This document shows, piece after piece, positions 53,132-61,225 of a stretch of 64,000 nt of DNA. Source of the DNA: Streptomyces sp. Edi2 (lineage in GTDB: Bacteria > Actinomycetota > Actinomycetes > Streptomycetales > Streptomycetaceae). Numbering within the stretch: the first letter of the stretch is position 1; each line of letters opens with the position of its first letter. The notes under the pieces were generated by a model that saw only the letters and a program-made list of their open reading frames with translations, did no database searches and was not told where the DNA came from. The translations under genes were made by a program, and so were the position numbers. Where the stretch lies: assembly GCF_040253635.1 (NCBI RefSeq), contig NZ_JBEJGX010000003.1:5109501-5173500 (forward strand), written 5' to 3'.

Positions 53132-53623
53132 GTGAAGCAGCTACACATCAAGGTGCTGGTCGGGCTGTTTCTGGCGGCCGGGGTGCTGGCATGGGGAGGC
53201 GCCCGGCTGTGGGACTCCCTCGGCACCCTCCCCAGCGTTCCGGTGGCCGCGCCGATCGTGCTGGCGCTGATCGCCGCGGTGCTCGCCGCCACCGCGCTCG
53301 CGCTCCGGGCCCGGCTGCGCGCACAGCGCGAGCGCCGGCCGGGCGCCAAGGGCGTCGATCCGCTGGTGGCCGCCCGCGCGGTGGTCTTCGGCCAGGCGAG
53401 TGCGCTGGTGGCGTCGCTGGTCGCGGGGCTGTACGGCGGCGTGGGCGTCTTCTTGCTGACCACCGGCCTCGATGCCGCGGCGCGCAGGGACCAGGCGATC
53501 TACGCCGGCCTGTCGGTGGCCGCCGGGGTGGCGGTGGTCGCCGCGGCGATCTTCCTGGAGCGGGTGTGCAAGCTGCCGGAGGACGACGGCAACGGCAACG
53601 GCGGGGCCGATGCGTCGGTGTGA
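53132..53623 (+). CDS. DUF3180 membrane protein
   Basis: The protein has 163 residues from GTG 53132. It has four membrane helices (IKVLVGLFLAAGVLAWGGAR, APIVLALIAAVLAATALALR, AARAVVFGQASALVASLVAG, IYAGLSVAAGVAVVAAAIFL) with a positively charged loop RARLRAQRERRPGAKGV. This pattern, found right after folK, is the DUF3180 family, which is conserved in actinobacteria at this locus and lacks a known function. Its linkage suggests a conserved role, possibly small-molecule transport, but nothing in the sequence shows it. Confidence 0.88.
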   Translation: MKQLHIKVLVGLFLAAGVLAWGGARLWDSLGTLPSVPVAAPIVLALIAAVLAATALALRARLRAQRERRPGAKGVDPLVAARAVVFGQASALVASLVAGLYGGVGVFLLTTGLDAAARRDQAIYAGLSVAAGVAVVAAAIFLERVCKLPEDDGNGNGGADASV

Positions 53624-53763
53624 GGCCGGCGGCTGACAGCTCAAGACCGCGGATGTTGCACAGACTTATGGGGAGTCCGGCGGTCTGGTCAGGAAGTAAC
53701 CAGCGGGAAACGGATTCGTGTGCGGGGCCCCATACGTCCCGCACGCACGGTAAGTTTCTGGCC

Positions 53764-55116
53764 ATGCCACGAGGACGCCACCGCCAATCACCACCCCTCC
53801 ACCGGCTGCTTCCTCCCGCGACGGTCGCCGGTGCGTCAATAGCCTGCGCCGCGGGCGCGTGGTTTGCCGGCGACGATCTGGTGCAACGGGTGCTCGCCGC
53901 GGGCGCGGCCGCCGCCGCCCTCACCGGCGCCGTCCTTATGCGGACCTGGGACCGTAAGGCCGGCCGACGGGTCGCCGAACTGGACCGCGCCCGGGTGCGC
54001 GACGAGTGGCGCACCGAGGAGCGGATCGCCGAGCTCGAAACGGATGTGGAGGAATCCCGCGAGCTCCGCGCTGCCATGGACGCCAAACTCCGTGCCAAGC
54101 GTGCCGAGTTGGCCCGGCTGCGCAGCGAACACGCCGCCCTGCTGCGCCGTTACGCCACCGCCGAGACCGAGCGGGCCAGCGCGCTGGAGGGCCGTCGGCT
54201 GCTCGCCATCGAGGCCGCCGCCCCGGCCAAGGAGCTGCCGGCCGCCGGTCTGCCCCGCGCTCTCGACTTCGTCCGCACCGGGCAGACCCCCACGGTTTCC
54301 GTCCCGGTCCGGCGCGAGCCCGCCGCGAACGGGGACGGCCAGGCCCCGGCCGCATCCCCGGCCCCGGCTCGGGCCACCGCGACCTTCGCCCAGGCCGACC
54401 GGGCGCTGCGTCAACTGGCCCGTAACGCTGCCCGGCAGCGCACCGCCCAGCAGGCCGCGCGCCTGGCGCGGGACGGCGCGGGTGCCGGTTCCGGTTCCGG
54501 TTCCGAAGGGGCCACCCGGCCCGGGCCGCCCGCGGCCCGCGATGCCGGGGACGGCCAGGACGGTGAGAGCGGCCGGGGGAACCCGTCGGCGGCCGCCGCA
54601 CAGCGCACGGGCGACGCACCAGCCCGTACGGCCGCCGCCTCCGGACCCGCGCTCCGCCCGGTCCCGGCCACCGCCGCCGCCCTCGCCCCGTCCCGCCCCG
54701 CCGTATCGCGCGCGCAGGGCGGCTTCGACTTCTTCGGCAACGCGACCGCTTCCGGCCCCCGGGAGCTGACCGCGCCGCTGGAGGACGATCTGGCGGATGT
54801 CGTCGGCGACGAGGCCCTGGCCGAACAGTCGGCCCGTGCGCGGGCGCGCACGGCCCGCGCGGCCCGTACGGACGCCCGTCCGCAGCCGTCCGCGGAGGGC
54901 GCCGCGGCCGACGGCGAGCACCCCCGTGACGGCCGCACCGGCGACGGGCACCCCCGCGACGGGCGCTCCCGCGACGAGCGGCAGGCGGACGGCGAGCGCG
55001 CGGACGAGCGGACCGACGGCGCCACGACCGCGGGCACCGGCGAGGTCATCGACCTGACCGCGCACGACGAGACCGAGCAGTTCGACTTCGGCGCACTGCG
55101 CAGCGCCATCTCCTGA
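53764..55116 (+). CDS. Membrane-anchored coiled-coil protein with disordered tail, unknown function
   Basis: The protein has 450 residues from ATG 53764 (MPRGRHRQSPPLHRLL). Two short hydrophobic segments (VAGASIACAAGAWFAG, VLAAGAAAAALTGAVLM) are followed by a strongly charged coiled coil, about residues 70-150 (ELDRARVRDEWRTEERIAEL, ETDVEESRELRAAMDAKLRA, KRAELARLRSEHAALLRRYA). Then comes a long Ala/Pro/Arg-rich disordered region, with HPRDGRTGDG/HPRDGRSRDE repeats, and a conserved-looking end, EVIDLTAHDETEQFDFGALR, which may be a short binding motif. It lies just after the folate genes and is common there in Streptomyces. I do not recognise a named family. A structural or scaffold role at the membrane would fit. 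Confidence 0.75.
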   Translation: MPRGRHRQSPPLHRLLPPATVAGASIACAAGAWFAGDDLVQRVLAAGAAAAALTGAVLMRTWDRKAGRRVAELDRARVRDEWRTEERIAELETDVEESRELRAAMDAKLRAKRAELARLRSEHAALLRRYATAETERASALEGRRLLAIEAAAPAKELPAAGLPRALDFVRTGQTPTVSVPVRREPAANGDGQAPAASPAPARATATFAQADRALRQLARNAARQRTAQQAARLARDGAGAGSGSGSEGATRPGPPAARDAGDGQDGESGRGNPSAAAAQRTGDAPARTAAASGPALRPVPATAAALAPSRPAVSRAQGGFDFFGNATASGPRELTAPLEDDLADVVGDEALAEQSARARARTARAARTDARPQPSAEGAAADGEHPRDGRTGDGHPRDGRSRDERQADGERADERTDGATTAGTGEVIDLTAHDETEQFDFGALRSAIS

Positions 55117-55132
55117 CCCTGAGCCGGCCACC

Positions 55133-55170
55133 GCCCGGCCCCGGAGCCTTCACCGGCTCCGGGGCCGGGC
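55133..55170. terminator. Perfect 16-bp terminator between the coiled-coil gene and nuoD
   Basis: GCCCGGCCCCGGAGCC (55133-55148) pairs perfectly with GGCTCCGGGGCCGGGC (55155-55170) around TTCACC, and GTTTTCC follows. It lies between converging genes. Confidence 0.9.
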
Positions 55171-55228
55171 GTTTTCCGGCAGGCCCGAGCCGGCCGTGAC
55201 GAGCGGGGCGCAGGGGCGGCCGTCCCGC

Positions 55229-56371
55229 CTACTTGTCGATGTCCCCGACCACGAAGAAGAACGAGCCGAGAATGGCGACCATATCGGCGACCAGGGTGCC
55301 CGGCAGCAGCTCCACCAGCGCCTGGATGTTGTTGAACGACGCCGAGCGCAGCTTGAGGCGGTAGGGGGTCTTGTCGCCCTTGGAGACGAGGTAGTAGCCG
55401 TTGATGCCCAGGGGGTTCTCGGTCCAGGCGTAGGTCGCGCCCTCGGGAGCCTTCAGCACCTTCGGCAGCCGCTGATTGACCGGCCCCGGCGCCAGTTCCG
55501 CGATCCGGTCCAGGCAGGCATCGGCGAGATCGAGCGCGTTGTGGCTCTGCTCCAGCAGGCACTCGAAGCGGGCCAGGCAGTCGCCCTCCTCACGGGTGAC
55601 GACCTTGAGCGTGGACTGCAGCTCCCCGTACGCCAGATACGGCTCGTCGCGCCGCAGGTCGAAGTCCACACCGGAGGCCCGGGCGATCGGCCCGGAGACG
55701 CCGTACCCGTGCACGATCTCCGGCGCGAGCACACCGACCCCGCGGGTGCGGCCACGGAAGATCTCGTTGCCCAGGACCAGGTTGTCGAAGACGTCCATCC
55801 GGGAGCGCACCTCGGCGACGGCGTGCCGGGCCCGGCCGAGCCAGCCCGCCGGCATGTCCTCCTTGAGGCCGCCGACGCGGTTGAACATGTAGTGCATCCG
55901 GCCGCCGGAGATCTCCTCCATGACGGTCTGGAGCTCCTCCCGCTCACGGAAGGCGTGGAAGACGGGGGTGATGCCGCCGAGCTCCAGGGGGTACGAGCCC
56001 AGGAACATCAGATGGTTCAGCACCCGGTTCAGCTCGGCGAGCAGCGTCCGCAGCCAGACGGCGCGCTCCGGCACCTCCATGCCCAGCATCCGCTCGACGG
56101 CCAGCACCACGCCCAGCTCGTTGGAGAACGCCGACAGCCAGTCGTGCCGGTTGGCGAGCATGATGATCTGGCGGTAGTCGCGCGCCTCGAAGAGCTTTTC
56201 GGCGCCGCGGTGCATATAGCCGATCACCGGCTCGGCGTGCTGGATGCGCTCGCCGTCCAGGACGAGGCGCAGCCGCAGCACGCCGTGCGTCGAGGGGTGC
56301 TGCGGGCCGATGTTCAGCACCATGTCGGTGCTCTCCGCCGCGCCGCCGATGCCGACCGTCGTCTCCGTCAT
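55229..56371 (-). CDS. Stand-alone NADH-quinone oxidoreductase subunit D (NuoD2-like)
   Basis: The protein has 380 residues from ATG 56371 ([20 protein letters not shown]); the open frame further upstream is a shadow. It is a full-length 49-kDa subunit: [117 protein letters not shown]55 in HRGAEKL aligns with Arg85 of mammalian NDUFS2. The remaining nuo genes are not present, so this is the lone second copy seen in Streptomyces. It lies 53 bases after an NDUFAF7-type methyltransferase gene. Confidence 0.92.
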   Translation of the reverse strand: MTETTVGIGGAAESTDMVLNIGPQHPSTHGVLRLRLVLDGERIQHAEPVIGYMHRGAEKLFEARDYRQIIMLANRHDWLSAFSNELGVVLAVERMLGMEVPERAVWLRTLLAELNRVLNHLMFLGSYPLELGGITPVFHAFREREELQTVMEEISGGRMHYMFNRVGGLKEDMPAGWLGRARHAVAEVRSRMDVFDNLVLGNEIFRGRTRGVGVLAPEIVHGYGVSGPIARASGVDFDLRRDEPYLAYGELQSTLKVVTREEGDCLARFECLLEQSHNALDLADACLDRIAELAPGPVNQRLPKVLKAPEGATYAWTENPLGINGYYLVSKGDKTPYRLKLRSASFNNIQALVELLPGTLVADMVAILGSFFFVVGDIDK

Positions 56372-56424
56372 GGGAACAGTCTTGCAGCACCCCGTCGCGG
56401 GAGCCGCCCTGGCCCTCGGGGCCC

Positions 56425-57465
56425 TCAGGCGGCGTCCGGCACCCCGAGCAGGCCCGCGCACGCCTCGCCCACCGGCTCCAGGAGCCATCCGAAGCCGCCG
56501 AGGCCCGCCGGATCGGTCAGCTCCGCCGCTGCCCCGGCCGCGCTCAGGGCCCGTACGTAGCCGGAGGGGTCGGTGGCGGCCAGGGCGAGCGGGGGACGCC
56601 GGCCGTCCACCCCCAGGGCGCCCAGCGCCGCGCGCTGGGTCAGCCGCTGCGCCGACGGCCCGGCGCAGGCGTCCAGCGCCACATGTGCCGTGATGTCGCA
56701 GCTCCCGTCCGGTACGGGCGCCACCTCGCGGCCGTCGCGGAAGCCGGTGAGCGTCCCGAAGAGCGGTCGGTCGCCCCTCTCGTGTGCATAGTCGACGGCG
56801 ACGGCGAGCCCGGCGTGCAGCGTACGGACGGCCTGCGCCCAGGCCTCGTCCCGGGGCCGGCCGATCTCGGCACGCAGCCCGGGGGAGGCGGCGGCATCCG
56901 GGGCGGGCGGGGGCGGCAGGGGCGGCCACCACCGGCCCAGCCACTCCGCGTCCGCGCCGTCCACCGGCTCGCCCAGCCGCTCCGTGCCGTCGGCGCGGAC
57001 GAGCACCCGGCGCGGCACCCCGTCCGCATCCGTCTCGACGACATCCACCGGCACATTGTCGAGCCATTCGTTCGCGAACAGCAGGCCGGTGACCGAGCCG
57101 GGGGCGGGCAGCTCGCTGCGCCAGACGATCCGCGGATCGAGGCCCGGGGGGCGCGCGGCGCGCTCGACGGCGCACGGGCGCACCCGCGCGGCCACTTCGT
57201 CGGGCAGCGCGGCGAGCACACCGGTCAGCAGCTCGCCGCGCCCCGCGCCCACATCGACCAGAGCCAGCTCGTCCGGACGGCCCAGCGCGGCGTCCACCCG
57301 GCGCAGGAGGGTGGCGACGGCGCCGGCGTACAGGGGAGAGGCGTGCACGGAGGTACGGAAATGGCCGGCCGGACCGGGGCCCCCGGGGCGCGTGTAGAAG
57401 CCGTCGCCGGGGCCGTACAGCGCCCGTTCCGTGGCCTCGCGCCACCCGCACCACTCGTTCGTCAC
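56425..57465 (-). CDS. SAM-dependent methyltransferase, NDUFAF7/MidA family
   Basis: The protein has 346 residues. GTG 57465 ([20 protein letters not shown]) is preferred; the frame is open upstream. NDUFAF7 features are the [20 protein letters not shown] region, the SAM-binding [20 protein letters not shown], the family motif [20 protein letters not shown], and [10 protein letters not shown] near the C-terminal third. In mitochondria NDUFAF7 symmetrically dimethylates Arg85 of NDUFS2, the NuoD homologue, early in complex I assembly. Here it lies directly upstream of nuoD in the same direction, which suggests the same target. The sequence is Pro/Gly-rich and more divergent than mitochondrial copies. 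Confidence 0.85.
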   Translation of the reverse strand: MTNEWCGWREATERALYGPGDGFYTRPGGPGPAGHFRTSVHASPLYAGAVATLLRRVDAALGRPDELALVDVGAGRGELLTGVLAALPDEVAARVRPCAVERAARPPGLDPRIVWRSELPAPGSVTGLLFANEWLDNVPVDVVETDADGVPRRVLVRADGTERLGEPVDGADAEWLGRWWPPLPPPPAPDAAASPGLRAEIGRPRDEAWAQAVRTLHAGLAVAVDYAHERGDRPLFGTLTGFRDGREVAPVPDGSCDITAHVALDACAGPSAQRLTQRAALGALGVDGRRPPLALAATDPSGYVRALSAAGAAAELTDPAGLGGFGWLLEPVGEACAGLLGVPDAA

Positions 57466-57638
57466 CCGCCCCACGGTACGGGCGGGCGCCGCCCCGCGCG
57501 GACGGGGTGGTACGCGGCCTGTCCCCCCTTCCCACACATTTGGCGCATGGAGTCTCCACCTTGGGGAGTAGGCCCGGCGCACAGGATCGCTCCTCCGGTT
57601 GACTCGTACACGTATGCGTGGTGCCTACGCTGGGTTAC

Positions 57639-58844
57639 GTGCAGCGCCTCTATGACTTCCTCCGCAGGCACCCGACGGGAGTGGACACCTTCTGGGCCGT
57701 CCTCCTGCTCGGGTTCAGCAGCCTGACGGTCTTGGGCGGGCCCACAAGGGGCGCGCAGATTCCCATGGCGATCTTCACGGTCGGCCTGTGCCTCGTCGTC
57801 GCGCTGCGCCGCAAGATCCCCGTGAAAATGCTGCTGCTGACGGCAGCCATCGGCGTCGGCCAACTGATCTTCGGCGTCCCGTTCCTGCCCGCCGACTTCG
57901 CGATGTTCGTGATCGCCTACACCGTCGCGTCCGCACCCGCCGTCCCGCGCTGGGCCTCCCGCTGCGCCCTCACCGGTGCCCTGCTCGGCCCCGCTCTCTC
58001 CGCCGTGCGCTTCAATCAAATGCTCGGCAGCCATACGATCAAGCAGGACCTGCTCGCCACCGCGCTGCTCACCGTGCCCTTTGTCCTCGCCTGGGTGCTG
58101 GGCGATTCCATGCGCACCCGCCGCGCCTACTGGGCGCAACTGGAGGAGAAGGCCGCCCGGCTGGAGAAGGAGCGCGAGGCACAGTCCCGGATCGCGGTCG
58201 CGGCCGAGCGCGCCCGGATCGCCCGGGAGCTCCACGATGTCGTCGCCCACAACGTCTCGGTGATGGTCGTCCAGGCCGACGGCGCCGCTTACGTCCTCGA
58301 TGCCGCGCCGGAGCAGACCCGGCAGGCCCTGGAGACGATCTCCGGCACCGGGCGCCAGGCGCTGTCCGAGATGCGCCGGCTGCTGGGCGTGCTGCGCACC
58401 GGCGAAAAGTCCGAGGGCGGCGAATACGGCCCCCAGCCGGGCGTGGACCAGCTCAGCGACCTCATGGAGCAGGTGCGGGGCGCAGGGCTGCCGGTCGACT
58501 TCCAGGTCGAGGGCGAGCCGCGCGAGCTGCCCAGCAGCGTCGAACTCACCGCGTACCGCATCGTCCAGGAAGCGCTCACCAACACCCGCAAACACGGCGG
58601 CCCCGCCGTCGGCGCGACCGTCCGCCTCTCCTACCAGGACGACGATCTCGATCTGCTCATCGAGGACGACGGACGGGGCGCCCAGCGCGAGCTCTACGAA
58701 GAAGGCGGGGAGGACGGCCTCGGCCACGGCCTGATCGGGATGCGCGAGCGGGTCGGCATGGTCGGCGGCACCCTGGCTGCCGGACCGCGGCCGGGGGGCG
58801 GCTTCCGGGTCAGCGCCGTCCTGCCGCTCAAGCCGGTGCGGTGA
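57639..58844 (+). CDS. Sensor histidine kinase of a NarL-type two-component system
   Basis: The protein has about 401 residues. GTG 57639 (MQRLYDFLRRHPTGVDTFWA) is preferred; GTG 57618 is in frame. Four to six N-terminal membrane helices carry the sensing region without a large extracellular domain. The HisKA_3 dimer/phosphoacceptor site is AERARIARELHDVVAHNVSV (His199), followed by HATPase_c boxes ALTNTRKHGGP, LLIEDDGRGA, GLGHGLIGMRERVGMVGG. The partner response regulator follows after 150 bases that include a duplicated 3' end. The signal is unknown. It is divergent from the NDUFAF7-type gene. Confidence 0.93.
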   Translation: MQRLYDFLRRHPTGVDTFWAVLLLGFSSLTVLGGPTRGAQIPMAIFTVGLCLVVALRRKIPVKMLLLTAAIGVGQLIFGVPFLPADFAMFVIAYTVASAPAVPRWASRCALTGALLGPALSAVRFNQMLGSHTIKQDLLATALLTVPFVLAWVLGDSMRTRRAYWAQLEEKAARLEKEREAQSRIAVAAERARIARELHDVVAHNVSVMVVQADGAAYVLDAAPEQTRQALETISGTGRQALSEMRRLLGVLRTGEKSEGGEYGPQPGVDQLSDLMEQVRGAGLPVDFQVEGEPRELPSSVELTAYRIVQEALTNTRKHGGPAVGATVRLSYQDDDLDLLIEDDGRGAQRELYEEGGEDGLGHGLIGMRERVGMVGGTLAAGPRPGGGFRVSAVLPLKPVR

Positions 58845-58884
58845 GCGGGGTGACCGGAAGCGGTGCGGTGAGCGGGGTGACCGG
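58834..58884. repeat. 27-base tandem duplication across the kinase stop codon
   Basis: The segment CGGTGCGGTGAGCGGGGTGA is found at 58834 and again at 58861, each copy followed by CCGG. The 27-base unit duplicates the 3' end of the kinase gene, including its TGA. Nothing else is visible in 58885-58994. Confidence 0.85.
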
Positions 58885-58994
58885 GCCGCTGCCGCGGCCG
58901 GCCCGCCGGCCCGGCGAACTCACCCGGGAATCCGGCCCGCTGCACTTCACCCCGTACGCTCGGCCCCACTCCTGTACGAAAGGACCCCCTGCAC

Positions 58995-59678
58995 ATGACC
59001 ATCCGTGTGATGCTCGTCGATGACCAGGTGCTGCTGCGCACCGGGTTCCGGATGGTGCTGGCCGCACAGCCCGACATGGAGGTCGTCGCGGAGGCGGGCA
59101 ACGGCGTGGAAGCCCTGGAGGTGCTGCGCGCCACCCAGGTCGACGTGATCCTCATGGACGTACGGATGCCGCATCTGGACGGGGTGGAGGCCACCCGCCG
59201 GATCTGCGAGGGCGGGCAGAAGGAGGGGGCTCCGAAGGTCCTCATCCTGACCACCTTCGACCTCGACGAATATGCCTTCTCCGCGCTGAAGGCCGGCGCC
59301 AGCGGCTTCATGCTCAAGGACGTCCCGCCCGCTGACCTGCTCGCCGCGATCCGGGCGGTGGAGAGCGGCGACGCGGTCGTCGCCCCGTCCACCACCCGCC
59401 GGCTCCTCGACCGCTTCACCCCCATGCTGCCCGCCACGTCCGCAGAGCCCGTCCGGCCCGAGCTGGAGCGGCTGACGGAGCGCGAGCGGGAGGTGCTGCT
59501 GCTGGTCGCCCAGGGACTGTCCAACGGAGAGATCGCGGCACGGCTGGTGCTCTCGGAGGCCACGGTCAAAACCCATGTGGGCCGCATCCTCGCCAAGTTG
59601 GGCCTGCGGGACCGGGTCCAGGCGGTGGTACTCGCCTATGAGACGGGGCTGGTACGGGCGGGGGGAACGGGGGCGTAG
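58995..59678 (+). CDS. NarL/LuxR-family response regulator
   Basis: The protein has 227 residues from ATG 58995. Receiver domain: IRVMLVDDQVLLRTGFRMVL with the acidic pair, phosphoacceptor Asp55 in VDVILMDVRMPHLDGVEATR, Thr in ILTTFDLDEYAFSALKAGA and Lys in GFMLKDVPP. The output domain is a LuxR-type HTH (LTEREREVLLLVAQGLSNGE, IAARLVLSEATVKTHVGRIL, AKLGLRDRVQAVVLAYE). It should be phosphorylated by the kinase upstream and bind its own promoters. The target genes are not indicated by the window. Confidence 0.95.
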   Translation: MTIRVMLVDDQVLLRTGFRMVLAAQPDMEVVAEAGNGVEALEVLRATQVDVILMDVRMPHLDGVEATRRICEGGQKEGAPKVLILTTFDLDEYAFSALKAGASGFMLKDVPPADLLAAIRAVESGDAVVAPSTTRRLLDRFTPMLPATSAEPVRPELERLTEREREVLLLVAQGLSNGEIAARLVLSEATVKTHVGRILAKLGLRDRVQAVVLAYETGLVRAGGTGA

Positions 59679-59760
59679 CAGGGCGTGGCGGGGGAGTAGG
59701 GGCGCGTGAGGGCGGAGGAGGAGCCCCAGCGCGCTCGGGCCTCCTCCGGCCGGACCGCCG

Positions 59761-60870
59761 TCAACGCAGCACGCCCTCAAGGAAGTCGCTGCCCAGCCGG
59801 GCCACCACCTGGAGGTCCAGCTGGTGCAGCACATAGCGCCCGCGACGCCGCGTCTGGATCAGCCCGGCCTTCTTCAGTGTGGCGATATGCCGCGAGACCT
59901 CCGGCGAGGTGATCCCGAAGGCGTGCGCCAGCTCTCCCGTCGTATGCGGCCCCCGTGACAGCGTCCGGCACAGCTGCATCCGCATCGGGTGGCCCAGTGC
60001 CTCCAGCCGCTGCTGGACGAGTTCCAGCGCGGCCGGCGCCGGCAACTCCGGGTCGGCGACCGGGTACTGGAGCACGGGGCGCCAGCCCGGGGCGTGGCCG
60101 AACACCAGATGCGGCCAGCCGAACGACGTCGGCAGGAAGGTGACGCCCGGGTCAGCGGGACGGGCGAAGGCCGTCGTACGCCCCCGGGCCAGCTTGTCGA
60201 CCAGGATGCGGGTGCCGCCGCTGCCGTCCTGCGCACTCTCCAGGGACAACGCCTGCGACGTCGCGGACAGCGTCTCGGCCAGGCCCTTGTGGCGCAGCAG
60301 CTCGGTCTTGTGCCGGGCATCCGCCGCCAACTGGATGCCCACCCGCCGCCAGATGTCCCCGAAGAACGCCTCCTCGCAGTCCTCGAACAGACGGCGCAGC
60401 CACACCCGCAGGCCGTCGGGGTCGGTGAGCATCCGGTCGGTGAAGGCCGCCTGCCGCGGGCCGCGTGCGGCGACCATCTCCCGTACCCGCACCCGTTCGT
60501 CCGCATCGACGAGGGGCGAGGGCGTGGGGCGGGTGTAGCGCGCCGAGCAGGTGATCTCGAACGCGGCGGCCACGAACCGCTCGTCGTCGATGGCGTCCAG
60601 CTCGTCCAGCTCCGCGGCCAGGGTGGCCCCGGGACGGGCCGGCAGCAGGATGTCGGCACGGGAGGACCGCCACAGGAAGTCCGCCTCGCACAGCCGGTCG
60701 GCCAGGTCGGGCTTCAGCGCCGCGTTGGTGGCGGTGACCCAGCCGTGCAGCCCGGGGTGGTGACCCGGCTCGGAGAGCGCATGCAGCGCGGCGCCCAGCT
60801 CCGCCAGCGGCGAAGGGGAGAAGACGACGCGCTCCGGCGGCAGCCCGGTGATGTCGATGACGTTGGCCAT
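59761..60870 (-). CDS. ArsR-family regulator with DUF5937 domain
   Basis: The protein has 369 residues from ATG 60870. Most of it (residues ~1-270) is the DUF5937-type region (VVFSPSPLAELGAALHALSE, PGHHPGLHGWV, RADILLPARPGATLAAELDE, DIWRRVGIQLAADARHKTEL, RPADPGVTFLPTSFGWPHLV). The C-terminal ~90 residues are an ArsR-type winged helix (RLEALGHPMRMQLCRTLSRG, HTTGELAHAFGITSPEVSRH, IATLKKAGLIQTRRRGRYVL). The order is reversed from many regulators, with the DNA-binding end last. A perfect 13-bp inverted repeat lies 36 bases upstream, between it and the divergent small gene. Its ligand is unknown. Confidence 0.9.
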   Translation of the reverse strand: MANVIDITGLPPERVVFSPSPLAELGAALHALSEPGHHPGLHGWVTATNAALKPDLADRLCEADFLWRSSRADILLPARPGATLAAELDELDAIDDERFVAAAFEITCSARYTRPTPSPLVDADERVRVREMVAARGPRQAAFTDRMLTDPDGLRVWLRRLFEDCEEAFFGDIWRRVGIQLAADARHKTELLRHKGLAETLSATSQALSLESAQDGSGGTRILVDKLARGRTTAFARPADPGVTFLPTSFGWPHLVFGHAPGWRPVLQYPVADPELPAPAALELVQQRLEALGHPMRMQLCRTLSRGPHTTGELAHAFGITSPEVSRHIATLKKAGLIQTRRRGRYVLHQLDLQVVARLGSDFLEGVLR

Positions 60871-60905
60871 GCGCCCATCATGCGCGAGGCCACCACCTGC
60901 ACGGA

Positions 60906-60934
60906 CGTCGATTGACGGCTCCCGTCAATCGACG
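60906..60934. promoter_or_regulatory. Perfect 13-bp inverted repeat, probable ArsR/DUF5937 operator
   Basis: CGTCGATTGACGG (60906-60918) and CCGTCAATCGACG (60922-60934) are exact reverse complements around CTC, in the 100-base divergent region between the regulator (start 60870) and the small gene (start 60971). Each arm also contains a TTGAC/GTCAA core. Confidence 0.8.
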
Positions 60935-60970
60935 GGCCACCGGCCACCGGACCGCCCCACAGTGAGGGAC

Positions 60971-61225
60971 ATGAACGCCGCTCAGCAGCACCTCCTCGAC
61001 ACCTACCGCGCCGCCCGGCGAGGCGAAGCAGCCCCGCCCGCCCCGGGCACCCACACCGTCCGCACCGCACGCGAGATCCAGCAGTGGCGCCGCTTCCAAG
61101 CCGTCGTCACGGACCCCGGCAGCCGTCTTCGCGGACGTGTGAGGCGGGGCGGGTGGTCGGGCCTCACCGCCTTGCTGCGCCGCCTCACCCCCCGACCCGG
61201 CTCACGAACGCCACGAACTCCCTGA
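60971..61225 (+). CDS. Small basic protein, unknown function
   Basis: The protein has 84 residues from ATG 60971 behind GAGGGA. It reads MNAAQQHLLDTYRAARRGEA, APPAPGTHTVRTAREIQQWR, RFQAVVTDPGSRLRGRVRRG, then an Arg-rich helical tail. The first half looks conserved: 'LLDTYRAARRGE' and 'REIQQWRRFQAVV' resemble small Streptomyces proteins I have seen beside such regulators. It has no signal peptide or membrane segment. Its gene is divergent from the ArsR/DUF5937 regulator across the palindrome and overlaps the threonine-aldolase-like gene tail-to-tail by 41 bases. The role is unknown; a regulator-controlled accessory protein fits the layout. Confidence 0.65.
   Translation: MNAAQQHLLDTYRAARRGEAAPPAPGTHTVRTAREIQQWRRFQAVVTDPGSRLRGRVRRGGWSGLTALLRRLTPRPGSRTPRTP

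Noticed and set aside
56372..57559. N-terminal extension that would make nuoD a 776-residue fusion
   Set aside because: The extension is antisense-frame noise over the methyltransferase gene; NuoD homology begins at MTETTVG with a normal length.
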